Assembly: GCA_002049455.2 (NCBI GenBank)
Contig: KV919022.1
Location: forward strand, 50,079 to 114,078
Length of the DNA: 64,000 nucleotides
Reading direction: 5' to 3'
Origin: Porphyra umbilicalis
Taxonomy: Eukaryota > Rhodophyta > Bangiophyceae > Bangiales > Bangiaceae
The position numbers were made by a program, and so were the translations under genes. This document shows positions 20,934 through 33,323 of this stretch, in pieces; the first letter of the stretch is position 1, and every line of letters begins with the position of its first letter. The notes under the pieces are model-generated. The model was not told the origin of the DNA. It ran no database searches and saw nothing but the letters and a program-made list of their open reading frames with translations.

Positions 20934-23779
20934 CGAGGGACCCGGGGTGGGTGTGGGAGGGTGTGGGTGACATGGATGGGCTGGGGTGTGGCATCAACGA
21001 TCAAAGGCAATGACGGGGGGAATACCCACCTGCTTGAAACTTTAGGGATTTCCAAGCGTCGCACTTTTGGATTGGCGTATCATATTATCAGTAGACTTTT
21101 GGGCAGCGAATGTGTTCCACCAGCTCTGAACTTCCAGCGAAGCGAATAGAAAATGTTCTGGCAGTGAGCTCACGTGTCAAGCGCATGTACTGTACGCTTG
21201 AGAACGAAACCACAACGTAATTGTAGCTTCGCTGGACAAGCGTATCTGAACCGTCGACCTGTGGGTCAAGCATCACTCCTCGACTTCACTTTTTGACGGG
21301 TATGTAACCGGAGATGTGTAGGCATATTCCTGCTGTGGTGTGTTGCGTCTCTCAGAAAAGGCCCAGCGCCATCCTTCGAAGCACCCTCTCGCCAGAACGC
21401 CACGGACACAGCAATGAAAACGGGGGCGCAGCTGCCTGCCGCCCGCGCGCGTACTGGAAGTGGTGCGCGCCCGTTTCCGCGGCAGCCGCAGCTGCGGGGC
21501 CGCGCTGTAGCCCGCACGGCCGTCCGTGGCGGCTGCCGTAGCCGGTGCGCGCCTCGCCGGGTTTCCCGACGGCTGGAGGCAGCCCGGCGCGTGGCGCACA
21601 CCGCTGTCGCCGTCGCCGCCGCCTTCCCTGCCTCTCAGAGCCGCTGCGGCAGACGCGCGCGCTGCGCGTGGCGGCGAGGCGACGGCGGTCGCACGAGAGG
21701 ACGGTGGAGGGAGGGGCGTTAGTCAGCCTTTGCTGCGATGCACGCCGTCGTCGGCGCCGCCGCCAGTGTTGGAGAGGCTTGGCCGCCACACGCCGTTGGG
21801 GGCTTGGCGGGTCGCGGGTGACCACTCAGTGCGACGGTATTGCCGCGGCGGCTGCAAGCGACAGATGCGTCGCGCGTGCGGTCGTCACTGCACGTGCGGT
21901 CGTCCCCGCACGCGCGGCCACCGGCCGCAGCAACAGCGGAGCGCGGTGGGATGGGGGGGTGGGAGACGGGGGGTGAAGTGGGGGGGGGGGGGGGCGCCCG
22001 CGCGCGGTGGCAGTCATCAGCTCGTGCCGCCGGTTGAGACTCGAAAGCCTTGTCCGCGGCGTGCCCCGCGCGGGCGGGCTGGCCGGCGGGAGGGCGGACA
22101 GGCGGACAGGCGGGCGGGCGGTCGAGCCGCGGTGACATGCAATGTCAGGGTGGAGCGGGCGGCGGGCGATTGGGGGCCCCCTCGTCGCGCGCCCCGTCAT
22201 CCGCCGTCCTTTTCCCGTTGCTTCCAGCGCGGCGTCTGCGCCACGGCCACGGTGAGCAAGTTGTGGCGGCGAGGGTCTGCGGGCTCTTCGACTGCTGCTC
22301 GCTTGTGGGGGGGGTGTCTCGTAGTGAGGCGGTGGCGACGGGTTGACCGCTGCGCGCTCGATGCGCTGCGGCGACTGCGCGCGGGAGCCCGGGGGGGGGT
22401 TAGGGTGCCGCTGATGGGGGGGGCGGCCCTAGGCGATGTGGCAGGTAGCGTCGCCGCCGCCCCGCCTGTCTGGCGGCGCAGATGCAGCCGATGGCAGCGG
22501 AAGAGCGGGGGGGGTAGCGGTAGTGGTAAGTCTGACGGGGGGGGGGTAGCGCTCCTACTCGGTATGGTTGCATTGTTGCTGCTTACTTTTTTTTGACATT
22601 CCCTTTTACACCAACTCATTGCGGTGGCACGCACCAAGGCTTTTCGTTGCGTTGTGCGCCTCTTAACTGCGCACCTGCATGTGTGTGTTCAGTTTCGGAC
22701 CTGCACGACAGGTCGCGTCAGCGGTGGATGCCTTGTGGAAGGTGGCCAGCGGGACAGTCGGGCATCGACCGCCCGCCACTCCCGTAGCAGCGTCACGGTC
22801 GCCGCCCCCCCCCCCCCCCCCGCCGCCGCCGCCGGCAACGCCGCGGGGCGCCAATGGGCAGCGGCGCGGCCACCGCCGCCCACCCCCGCCACCGTCGGCC
22901 CACCACCGAGCCGCGCGTCGGGGAGGCCGAGGGTGGGGCCACCCCCGACGCCCGTGACCCCAACCAGCCGCGCGGCCATGATGGGCGGCTCGGCAAGGCG
23001 CCGCCGACGCGGCGCGGCTGCACCCCCCAAGACGTGCCGCCGACGAAGCGGCAAGGCGCCGCCGACGCGGCGGGGCGCGCTGGCGGGGATGGGGGCGCGC
23101 GTGCGCGCCCGCGGGGCAGGCGGCCGCAACCCCCTCGAGCGCGACGGCAGGCAGCGTCGAGCGTCGCCGCCCGCGCCACCGGAAAGGACGCCCGCCGCGC
23201 CCGCCGCGCCCGCCGCGCCCGCCGCGCCCGCCGCCGCCGCGGTCGTCTCGCGTGACCGTCAACAGCGGCACCCGCTGTGCAGGCGCCTGCCGGTCGACAA
23301 CGTCGACGGAAAGGCCACTCTGGCGGTGGGGGGGGGGGGGGTGCCGATACAAAGAGGGCAACAGGGGGGGCTGGCGGCGCCGCCACTGGGAGGTCCGTCA
23401 GCGTCGGCATCGCGCGCCGATCGGGGGGGGGGGGGATGGGGAAGGAACACAGCCGTGAAGGCGGGCGTACGCTCCGCCCGACCCGCATCGGGCGCACAGC
23501 AACACCCGCTGAGCGAACACAGATTTCACGGCGCTTCTCCCCCCAAAAGACCCTCTGGACGGCAGGCACGAGCAGAAGCTGGAGGGCAGCCCCCGGCGGC
23601 CCCCCGCCCTCTGCTTCCCACACCCGGAACGACGACCAGCATATCCGACCGAAACAACCACCAATTAAAACTGGCGGTCCATGGGCGCAGCCACCGCTCG
23701 CACCAAAAAGACAGGCTTGCTGCTCTTGCACTCGCTCGTCAAAGCGGGGCCCTCTGACGGTGCTCGGAATGCCACAAGG
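20934..23779. other. Intergenic stretch without a supported gene
   Basis: 20934-21400 is mixed in composition; 21400-23600 is very GC-rich with runs of 15 G (21980-21994), 17 C (22805-22821) and 14 G (23328-23341). Open frames on both strands overlap and are Arg/Pro/Ala-rich; none is convincing. Confidence 0.5.
23189..23240. repeat. 9-bp GC-rich tandem repeat
   Basis: Four to five tandem units of CGCCGCGCC run directly into a GCC trinucleotide run. Confidence 0.7.
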
Positions 23780-25450
23780 TTACCCTCCCCCACGCCGTAA
23801 TGGTGGTCGACTGTCTCCTGAAGGATCCGTGCCTTGGCTGGCCACGCCTCCATCCAATGGGCCGCCGCTCGCGGCGGCGCCCTCCCCCGCCTCCTCCCTC
23901 CTCGCGGGCGCCCCCAACGCCCGTGCCGCAGCCCGCAGCGCCCGCCTCCTGGCGTTGCACCGCGCCGCAAGCACCCGATTGCGCACAACCCGCGCCCGCT
24001 CCGCGTTGGACGCAAGCGCGTCGAGGTCGACCGGCCGCCGGCGGCCGCGGCCGCCACCCTTGCGCACCCCCCCACCCCCCGCCGGCTGGTGGCCTTGACC
24101 GTCCCGGACACTGCCGGTGGACGCCGGCGGCGCCCGCGGCGTCACGGGCGGGAGGAGCGCCGCCGCGGCCAGCCCCCGTATGCGGAAGGTGGCCGCCAAT
24201 GACGAGCGCTCGCATGTGAGGATGAGTGGCAGGGGCGCCGGCGCCTGCCCGACGGCAGCGGCCGCCGGCAACGGCCCCAGCGGGCACGGGGAGTAGGCCA
24301 ACCCGTGCGAGCCACACAGCAGCTGCATGGCCGCCGCCAGCGCCGTCACGCCGTCGGTCGGTGGGAAGGACGGGGGCGACGCCGCCACCGACGACAGCAC
24401 GACCGAGCGGCTGCGGGTGAGGATGTCAATCCTCCCTCCGGGGCGGACGCCAAAGCTCGTGACGGTGTGCGTCAGGGAGCCGTCGGGCATGGGGCGGTGG
24501 TGTTCAGACAGCAGCAGCCGCGCCATCGGCGACTCTGCCGGCGCCGCCGCGCTGACGAGGGAGAGCATCTCGCCCGTGCGGCGGTGGAAGACGCCCCGCG
24601 ACGTGGGCGGGAGCGTAAACGGTCCGAGGCTCGCCGCCCCGAGCAAGTCCCGGTGCACGTCGGTGACAATGTGCAGCGTCACCACCTCGTCGTCTTCGTC
24701 GTAGGTGGCGACGTGGACGCCGTCGCGCGCGGCCGCCTTGGCCGCCACGGCGCCAGCCGACAACGCGTCGTCTGCGACGCTGTGGTCAGCGACGTCATTG
24801 CCCTCGGCGGCAGACGTCCACCACCGCCCAAGCGGCGGCGCCTCCACGGGCACGGCCATGTAGGTGAGCAAAACGAGCGCCGGCCCGAGGCCGGTCCCGT
24901 CCGCCTCGTTCCCGGGGAGAAAGGAGGGGGTATCCTCGCCGGGGCCCGCCGGTGCGGCGGTCGGGAAGCGCAGCATCCGCTCCATGGCGACGCCCCCGGC
25001 CAGCGCCGTCGGGTCGAGGGGCGGCCCGTCGGGGCAGGGGCCGCCCGACGGGTCCCACAGCTCCGAGAGCCACGCCCGCGCCCGCGCGCTGCGGCCGAGA
25101 AGGGCATACTCGGGCATCGCCGCCGCCGTCTCCACCGTCAATGAACGAAAAGGGCCGTCGCGTCCAGGCGGTGTGCCAGGCGCGGAGCCGCCGCGGGCCC
25201 CACCGCCAACCGGCACGGCGGGGCGGCTGTGGGCGGGAGCTGTGTCGTTGCCACGTTGCAACGCTGACGACGCCGCCGAGCTGCCGTCGCGACCGCTGCT
25301 GCCGCTGCCGCCGCCAGCGGCTGCCGGAGCCGGCCGCCACGACGCGACGACCGCACGGGTGGCGGCGAGCTGGGACGCCAAGCCCCGCACTCGGGGAAGA
25401 GGTGGCGTTGGCGGGAGGGGGTTGGGGACGGGCGCTGACGACGCAGCCAT
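23780..25450 (-). CDS. Unknown protein with a C-terminal bZIP-like basic motif
   Basis: 556 codons from the ATG at 25450; an in-frame upstream start exists, but the ATG matches the paralogue at 15611. Blocks shared with that paralogue are: LPRVRGLASQLAAT (about residue 20), MPEYALLGRSARARAWLSEL, LRFPTAAPAGPGED, YMAVPVEAPPLGRWW, YDEDDEVVTLHIV, RGVFHRRTGEMLSLVSAAA, GLAYSPCPLGP, and near residues 478-510 the basic stretch NAERARVVRNRVLAARCNAR. That stretch recalls a bZIP basic region (Asn, then Ala-Ala, then Cys/Ser), but the Arg that normally follows is Asn in both genes and no leucine zipper follows. A nuclear DNA-binding role is possible, not shown. Conservation of whole blocks between two copies about 10 kb apart, with linkers free to vary, argues that this is a real gene family. 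Confidence 0.65.
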   Translation of the reverse strand: MAASSAPVPNPLPPTPPLPRVRGLASQLAATRAVVASWRPAPAAAGGGSGSSGRDGSSAASSALQRGNDTAPAHSRPAVPVGGGARGGSAPGTPPGRDGPFRSLTVETAAAMPEYALLGRSARARAWLSELWDPSGGPCPDGPPLDPTALAGGVAMERMLRFPTAAPAGPGEDTPSFLPGNEADGTGLGPALVLLTYMAVPVEAPPLGRWWTSAAEGNDVADHSVADDALSAGAVAAKAAARDGVHVATYDEDDEVVTLHIVTDVHRDLLGAASLGPFTLPPTSRGVFHRRTGEMLSLVSAAAPAESPMARLLLSEHHRPMPDGSLTHTVTSFGVRPGGRIDILTRSRSVVLSSVAASPPSFPPTDGVTALAAAMQLLCGSHGLAYSPCPLGPLPAAAAVGQAPAPLPLILTCERSSLAATFRIRGLAAAALLPPVTPRAPPASTGSVRDGQGHQPAGGGGVRKGGGRGRRRPVDLDALASNAERARVVRNRVLAARCNARRRALRAAARALGAPARREEAGEGAAASGGPLDGGVASQGTDPSGDSRPPLRRGGG

Positions 25451-28400
25451 GACGCCAGGCGGTCGGTCGAGGCAGTTGTGCAACACGAGCCACAGGGGCG
25501 ACGCGCTGACGGGTGCGTTGGCCAGGGGGGGGGGGGCCCTCGTTCCCTAGCTTGGGAGCCGCGACAGGCCATCCGTGGCACCCAGCGCCTCGTGCGATCC
25601 CAGGCGCTGGATTCCAGTGGCTCAACGCACGCGCCCTGAGCGCGGTCCCGAGGGTCGTGCACTTGGCTCACTGGTCCCGAGGGCCCTCGGGACTCACCCT
25701 AAACTTTATTGTCGTTCCGCCAAAAAGTGGAGAGTCCAGGCCTGTCAAAGAGGATATTTTGTGCGTTTGATTGGTCCAAACGTCGATCCGCCTGTCTGAG
25801 ACTGTCCAGCTTTTGGCGCAACGACCATACGGTGGGGCACTTGGCTCAATCAAACAGGTGTCGAGTGTCATTTGGTCTCGTGTGTCAACCAGTCCTCCAA
25901 GCCCAACCAAACACCGCCGATTCCCCACACAACCCAACTCTGGCCCGTCTGCCCACACGCCTCGACGCGCCCGACGCCATCCCACCGCGTCCCCCCCCCC
26001 CCCACCTGTGCCATCCTCCCCGCCCCCGTCGGCCTCACGGTCACCGCCCCCCGCGGCCGCCGCGGCGGCGCCGGCCGCCACCGCCATCCCCACCGCCGCC
26101 CGCGTCGGCGGCGGCGCGCCGCGCCGCCCCCGCGGCCGTGGCGGCGCGCACCACGGCCCCCCGCGCGCCGCCGCCCCACCGCCGTGCCGTCGCCCGCCCG
26201 ACGCGTCTGCCGGCCGTGGGCGGCGGCGGCGCGCCGCCCCGTGCACCGCCGCCGCGCTGCCGTCGCGGCGCGCGGGGTGGGCGGGTCGACCGACGCGCCG
26301 CGGGTGGCCCGCCCGCGGCAGCGTCGGCCGCGCACGCCGTGGCGCTCGTCGGGCGCCGGCGGTCGCCGCTGCGGCGTCGGCAGCGGCGGCGGCGGCGGCT
26401 GTGAGGCGCGCGCGGTGGGGGGGGGAGGGGCGGCGGTAGCCGCCGAGGCGCCCCCGACCGGGGGATGGCAGGGGGGGGGGGGGGGCGGTGGGGGGCATCG
26501 CCCCGCCGCTGCCGCCATGGCCGTTGCCGCCGACACCACCGGCGGTGGCGGCGACGGGGGTGGGGTGGGGGGGGGGGCACCAAGGAGGGCGGCCGCGGCG
26601 GCTGCGTGACCGCCCCCTGGGCGCACTGGTCGGGGGCGTCGCGCGAGCGGTGGACAACGGGGCGGCGTCTGCGTCTACGCCTGTGGCTGCGCGTCGCCAA
26701 CCGGCCTGCTCCGATGGGGCGCCAGCGCCAAACTGGATGGCGGCAGTGGGTGTGGTCGGCGCCACGCAAGACGCGGCGGCCGTCGTCGTGACGGCGCAGA
26801 CGAGCGGCCGTCGTTGGCCTGGCGCGCTGGCGGTGGACCGCGCGGCGGGTGTGGGCCCGCCCCGGCGGCACGGTGAGGCTCGTTTCCCATTCCCCCTGAT
26901 CTGTATGATCCCTGTTGCTACCCGTTCCTCTCACCCGCTCCCGTCCACGCGGCCGGCCAACTGCCACCGTGTCCCCCCGTCTCCTACCGCCGTCGGGCGC
27001 GGTAGGCCAATGCGCCTGCGTCCCCCCCCCCCCCCCCGACCGGACTCTTGATCCGCGTCATCCTCCCGCCCCTTGACGGCCGTTGTCGTGGCGCCTGGTT
27101 ACCCCGCGGTGCCGGCCTCCGTCACCGGCACCCACTCGACCTTCTTCTCCTCCTCTTGGCCGTTCGCCGGCGGGTCAGCCGCGGGCACGTTCTCATTCTG
27201 GTACGCCATGTCGTTGGTGTCGGGGTGTCTCGGCGTCGGGCTCCTCAGCGTCTTCCTCGTCAACTTCGGGCTCTTGAGCGTCGGGCTCTTTGACGTCGGG
27301 CTCCTCCTCGTCAGGTTCCTCTGCCGGTCGGTCGTCGGCGGGCGTGTCGTCGTCTCGCTGGCCGTCGTCTGGCGGCGCCGCCGAGTGGTCTGGCGGCGGG
27401 CTGGCGTCGGTCAACGGGGGCAGCGGCGATGCGGACGCGGCTGCTTGCGGGCCGGGCGTGAAGCGGTGGTCGGTAAAGTGGTGGGCGTCGGCGGTGTGGT
27501 CGTCGGTGGCAATGTGGTCGTGGTCGGTCTTGGCAATCCCCCAACGGCGCCGGCACGACGCTTCTTATGCGCTTCCGCGGGTGGGGTGCTGCCCGTGCAG
27601 CGCGGCTGGTGGCGGCAGCGACCCTGGCCTAGCATGCGCTTGGTGGTGTCGTGCTCTGCCGGCTGTGGCCCAGCCGTTCCGGCCCGTGCGCGACGGGCGT
27701 GACACGGCCGCCGCTTTGGGGGTGGTGACCAGGACGGTATTGACGCTCGGGCGGGTTGGTTGTCGTGGGCCGTCGCGTCAACGTCTGGTCCATCGCGGGC
27801 TGACAGGGACGGTTGTCGAGTAGCGACAGCGGCAGCGGCTCTTGTTGGCGGCGATGACGGTGCACCCGCCGCGGCTCGCCGACCACCGTTGCCTCTATTT
27901 TTTCTGTTTTACCGTCGGCCGGCCTGTGCTGCGCATTCGCACGGCTGCGCACCCCTACCTACCGTGTTAGTCGAGTGGAGGATACTCGGCGCGGGGCCCT
28001 CCATCCGACGTGTCGTGGCCCCGCTCTTCGTCTCGTGCTTCTGCCGGGAGCACCGTCGGCCCGCCACGGGCGTCAGGCGGGTGCCACCGGCTGCGGCTCT
28101 GTGCGCGCTCGAGAGTCTGCGGGAGGAGTCCGTGTCATCGACAGCCACCGTTTTGCTGGTTGACGCCTCGGCTCCGCGTCAGTCGCGGTCGACCACACGT
28201 TGTTGGTTGTGTGGGGTGGTCACCGTCGTGGTAGGCGCGTTGACGGGGCGCCATCCGCCCAGGGCGCTGCTGTGGCTCTGCCCCGTACCGACGTTGGTCC
28301 GCCAGGTAGATGACTGGCGCCGCCGCCTCTTGGTGCTGTAGGCTTGGTGACGTTGCTCAACACTGCCGACGTCTACTTGGGTTCCCTCTGACCGTGCTCG

Positions 28401-29563
28401 ACTGCCGCACAACGGGGTGCAGACTTTTCTCCTTCAATGCGTTCCAGCATACCAGTCCGCCCTTCCGCTTTTCTTTTCTTGCTTTGCTTTTTGATGTGCT
28501 GACGGTGTTGCTTCCTGACCGTAGGTTCCCGCTAATCGGCGGATGGCATGCAGTTGTGCACAGTGCCGCGCAGTCTCCGCTCCAGCAAGAGGACCTTGTA
28601 CGCCCCCAACGCAGCGGCGTGTGGGGCGCCGCCGGCGGTGACTGGAGTGGGCGGCGTGCCGACAGTGGCCGACACTCGGACTCGAGTGAGGTGACCGGGA
28701 CGGTCGTCCCGTGGGGGGCGTTGACGCACCTTTCCCAGCGGTGCGTCGGCGGTGTCGTGGATGGGGGTGGCGGGGAGCAGGAAGGGGAGGAGTTGTGGAT
28801 CAAGGGGCGTGTCTGGTGAGCATGGCTCTCTGGTTTTGATCTAGAGAAGAACTCTCGGCGGCTCGGCCATCGCCCTGCTGGATCCCCTGGAGGTGCTGGT
28901 GGCCACCACGGCCCTGTCCAACAGACGCGTAGCTGCCGCGGGATCCAAACGCATGGTCCGCGGCATTGCAGGGCGCTGTGCGCGGCTCTTCTGGGCGCGC
29001 AGACGCACATGGTTCCGAGGCGGGAAGCGGAGCCAGTGCCAATCCTGGACACGTGCCACGCGGGGGTGTCGGCACCGAGGCGGGGACGGCAAGGAACGGA
29101 TGGATCAAACGCTGCCAAAATGGATGTCGACACCCCGCTGGTTCTGTGCCCTGTCCCTCCGTTCGGAGCACTGGTCAGTGTCAGTGCTCCGGCCCGGGCG
29201 CTGATGAGACGCATGTTAGGCGTGCACGCACTAAACTACAGTCAATATCCGGTTATGACACCCCTGCGCACTTGGTCAACTGTCAAGGTTGCGGGCTTCT
29301 GCACCCCTTCAGCAGGATCTGATCAGGACCTGACCAATAAGATGCACTTTGGCGACTCGGTCGTCTGCAAACAGTCGAATGCTGCGTTCTCGTGCGCCCT
29401 CGGGCAAGGAAAATCCCCCAGTTATTAGCGAAGCTTCTGTACGGCTGTTGGAACACGTGGCGCTTTAACCCCGGATGGCAAACATTGATTGGCGCAAAGG
29501 GTGGGCCGAATCTTGCAAGTTTTGCCACGGACATCGCGGGGCAGGGGCGTGAAGGAATCGGAC
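25451..29563. other. Intergenic stretch without a supported gene
   Basis: 25451-26900 and 27000-28800 are GC-rich with overlapping low-complexity frames; runs of 15 G (26471-26485) and 16 C (27022-27037) occur. At 27193-27414 the minus strand reads as an acidic Glu/Pro/Asp repeat (EEPDEEEPDVKEPD), about 73 codons, which could be a gene remnant or just a repeat. At 28966-29208 a + frame contains MDVDTP but nothing recognisable. I see no supported gene. Confidence 0.45.
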
Positions 29564-29596
29564 GACAGTGGTTTCTCATCATGAGAAACCACTGTC
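29564..29596. repeat. 33-bp near-perfect palindrome
   Basis: Arms 29564-29579 and 29581-29596 are exact reverse complements of 16 bp around one base (C29580); the core reads GGTTTCTCATCATGAGAAACC. The symmetry is strong enough to form a cruciform or hairpin. Confidence 0.9.
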
Positions 29597-32500
29597 ATGA
29601 TGGCATTCGCGAGAAAGTGGCATAAGAAACCCGCTTGCCCAATCATATCACGGCGTCTCCCTTTTGATCGCTGTGGTGCCAGCCCCATGCAGCTCGTCGC
29701 GGACCACCGGATACGTGCCGACACCACCTGACATATGCCACCCAGCGGCACGGTTCGGCAGGGGTTGTGACAGAGCCGGGGGCGCACGCCGCCGATCGTC
29801 AGAAACCTGGTGCCCTCAGACGAAACCCGAACGGCCCCGGACAAACCCGAACGACACAGAGTCGTTCGGCTGTCGTTCGAGTGTTCTTCCGGCGAACGAA
29901 CGCCGGACGTTCCCGGGTTCTCGTCCGGAAAAATCACAACCCGCCCTCAGCGATCGGTCAGAGAGGTGCCTGTTCAGACCTCTGTGAGAGCCTTCAACAC
30001 AGCCGGCCCGGCTCGCAGCCGATTTCCATGACAGTTTCAGATCGTGACAGCGACATATTTGGCCAATCAGAGTCCCTCTAGCGGCAAGGTCACCAAGTCT
30101 CTGAGGCAAGTCAAGCCTCGAGAGCCTGTGCAGCTCCAAGTCCGAATGAGAAGGCTTTCCTGGAGCACAGGGATGTAAGATTTCGACGAAATCATCATTG
30201 ATGGTTCTTTCATCATGTCTCGTCTAACAGCCTGTTAGTTCTCCTTCAGTACGTCTCTCGCGCCCCTCCACACGATGCCTATGGAGGTGGGCCGCCACCT
30301 CCACCACGCGGCACATGCTCGCGGTCATTTGAGGCGACGGGGGGGACAGCTCGCGCGGCGGCCGCCGCCGCCTTTGGGACGGGGGGGGGGTCGGAGGGGG
30401 GGGTGGTTGTGGGCCGACCGCGATCGCCACGCGGACACCCTCACCAGGGTTGGGGTGTGTGAGGCGTTGCCCTCGGAAATGCAGGGGGGGGGAGAAATGG
30501 CGACCAGCTTGCAAAGAGATGGCATGCATGTGAGCGGGAACGCAGCGGCGACGACCACCAAACCGACACACACCATCACGACGGCGATAGCGGCGGCCGC
30601 CGCCACGCGGCGTGCGGCCGGGCAGGAGTGTAGCATGGCATATATCAGTACTCCTCCCACCTGCACGGCGGCGGTCGGGTGCGCACATGCCGGTGGTGCA
30701 GTAGGGGCATTGAGCAGGCGAGCTCCGGAAACAAAGACCGACAGAGGCGGTGTTCGCGAGTCCAGGATCCGCTGTTCCACTTGCGGCATGACATGTATGT
30801 TCTTCAAATTAAATGCGAACACGTGGCCCACCGACGATCATTACCAGCGCGTGCTGGCATGTTTTCGATAATTTTGCGATAACTATGACGATCATTATCG
30901 CGTGATAATTATCGACCCACATCCCTGCTGGAGCATCATGAGAGCGTCCTGCCTTCGACGGCAGACAAGCTACAGTAAATTCCCTAGACTTCAGTCCATG
31001 GTACTTATCAACATGCGCATGGGGTCACACACATAACTTTTTCTGTTTTCTAGTGCACGCGCGGGAGTACTTGCAGTTTGCCTCGTGTGCACACCTTTTC
31101 GGGCGGTACTGTACGCAGTGTATGGATCACTGCTGCGGGTCGTTTTGACATGGTTCGGTGCGCAAAATGCGTCCAACTCGTCTGTAGCATGTCAGACGCG
31201 GTCAGATGGACGGGTACGTCGCGTTTCGTAGAACGTCCGGGTCAGCTGCCTCTGAATGAGGGTGATGCGTTCAGACCCCCGGAAACGTCGATCTGGTCAG
31301 ACGCGTGGACTGTATTTTGTGGTTAAGTCCGACGATGGCGCTCCGCGGGACAACCAAGGCACATTCTGTTCGAATGTTCAAGCAGACGCTCGCGACCCAT
31401 CGTCCTGGAGGAGAGGGCTCCCAGACGGCCGGCGGGAGCTGCCGACGGCCGCACCACCGCTGTCGTCGGGGTCACCACCGCGGCCGCCACACACGCCCGA
31501 CACACCCCCCGCGCATGCGTCGGTGCGCGACCGCCCGCGACCAGCACCGCCGGCGCGCGGTCGGCCGCCGCGCCGACGAGGCTACCAACCCCACCCACCC
31601 GCCAGCGCGCGCGTGTGGGCGTACCTGCCATGGCCACTGTGGCGCCCGTACGCCTCCAAGCCACGTGCACGGACCGTGGCGCCCGACGCCCCGCCCCGCC
31701 GGCGGCCGCACCGCCCGTCACGCCCGATATGGCGTGGTCCGAGGTGCCGCCGTTCTCTTCCGCGCCGAGGCGGCGGCAGCGTTGACGGCGGCCCCGCCCG
31801 CTGAGGCGCCCCCTCACGCCTCGCCCCCGCCACTGTCTGACGGGGTACGAGCTCCGCCGCCGTTGGGAGCGGGGAACGGCGCCGTCAGCGCCGCAGCTGA
31901 CTCCCTTGCCGCGGCTGCCGCCGCCGTCGCGCCCGCCATCGCCGCGACTGCGACGGGTGGTGGCTGCGCCGGCGGCGGCGGCGGCGGCGGGATGTGGTCC
32001 ATGTCCCCACCGTTGCCGCTGCCGCCGCTGGCGGGCGTGCGCACCGCCGCCGACGCGCCGGCGGGGGACGGCGGCGCGGCGTTGGGCAGCGGGCTACCTG
32101 TGGCGGTGGCGGCGGTACCCAACGGCCGCGGCCGTGGCGACCGGGACGGGTGCGACGGAGGGCCGGCGGCGGCGGCCGGGGATGACGCTGCGAATGAGCG
32201 GCGGACCGACAGCGACGGCCGTGAAGACGGTATAGGGGGAAGGGACAGGGGGGAGACGGAGGCGGCGGCGGCGGCTCAGATGCGGCAGCCGCTGGGGCGG
32301 CAGCCGAAGGTGATACCCCGTTCAGACTGGGTGTCAGTGTGTTGGCTGACCATGGGTCACTGCTGTACGAAGCCAGTGTACGTGACGGGCGTGGCGCGCC
32401 CCCAGACGGTGGGCGCGGGTTGGGGAGTTGGCTGAGGTCGCATTGGCTGCCGCGGCGGTCGATGTTGACGGGCTTGGGGCGCGCGGCTTTAAATTCGTTG

Positions 32501-33323
32501 CGGGACGAGACTGACCTGCCCGTTTATTTTCTTCCAATGCTATCTTGTGTTGCGCTCGTGTGTGCCTTGCTTGTGTAGCTCATTCGTTCTGTTTATTTTC
32601 CAAAACGTACTGGAGGTGGTTGCAGGCGGCGAGCCCAAGCGTCGAAGGCGGCATGAATACTGTGCACGCCTGGAAGTGCGAGGGTATTCGTCTGCTTGTG
32701 GCTGTGGGGGGGAGGCGCGGCGGTGATGGCGGCGGCGCGGTCGGCGGCGGTGGCGGTGCTTGTTGGTGGTGGCTTGCTTGCCGTAAACGCGCGGCCGTGC
32801 GAGGGGGGTCGGTCGCGTGGGCTGGTCTTCGGGCTGCTTCGTATGCTGTGAACAAGTTCAGGGTATTTCCGCGAACGCGTTCTCAGTATTGATGCCGACG
32901 TTCGGTGTTTGAATTTTCAAACATGGGGCACCCCATCAGTGCCTGTCGTACGGACCTGCCGAGGGCAAGGACAGGGGTGCTGGTCTGGAGTGGAAGCTAC
33001 AGGAGGGGAGAGCCCTACGAGAGCAACCGACACACCTCACAGAGCAGTCCGTGCCTCGGCTGACTCCTCCTTGACCATCATCCTCCCCTGGTCGACACTC
33101 ACGCACTCCGGTTTCCGTGCTGCCGAGTGAGCCTTTCTGCATATGAGACGGCAGCAGAAGATGAGAGGACGGTATTGTGGAGGCACACGTTTGATGACGG
33201 GGGGGAGCGGCGATGGCTGTGGATGTTCACAGCGGTGAACGTGGAGAAGGACAGCGGCGTCGGTGGGGAGGAGTGCAGCGGTGAGCGAGGAGCGGGAGGT
33301 CGGAACGGGTGAGGTATGGTCGT
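29597..33323. other. Intergenic stretch without a supported gene
   Basis: Mixed composition with a GC-rich part at 31380-32300. One + frame from the ATG at 31335 to 32435 is 366 codons but is Ala/Arg/Pro/Gly-rich and resembles nothing I know. Around 29830-29930 the sequence is rich in CGAACG-type inverted repeats, and an AT-rich hairpin lies at 30866-30914. Confidence 0.45.
30866..30914. repeat. AT-rich nested hairpin
   Basis: CGATAATT at 30866-30873 pairs with AATTATCG at 30907-30914, and inside it GCGATAA pairs with TTATCGC. With a small bulge this gives a stem of about 16 bp. It is an AT-rich island in a GC-rich region. Confidence 0.7.

Noticed and set aside
25668-26765. 365-codon minus-strand frame
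   Set aside because: Composition-driven; competing frames of similar length on the other strand.
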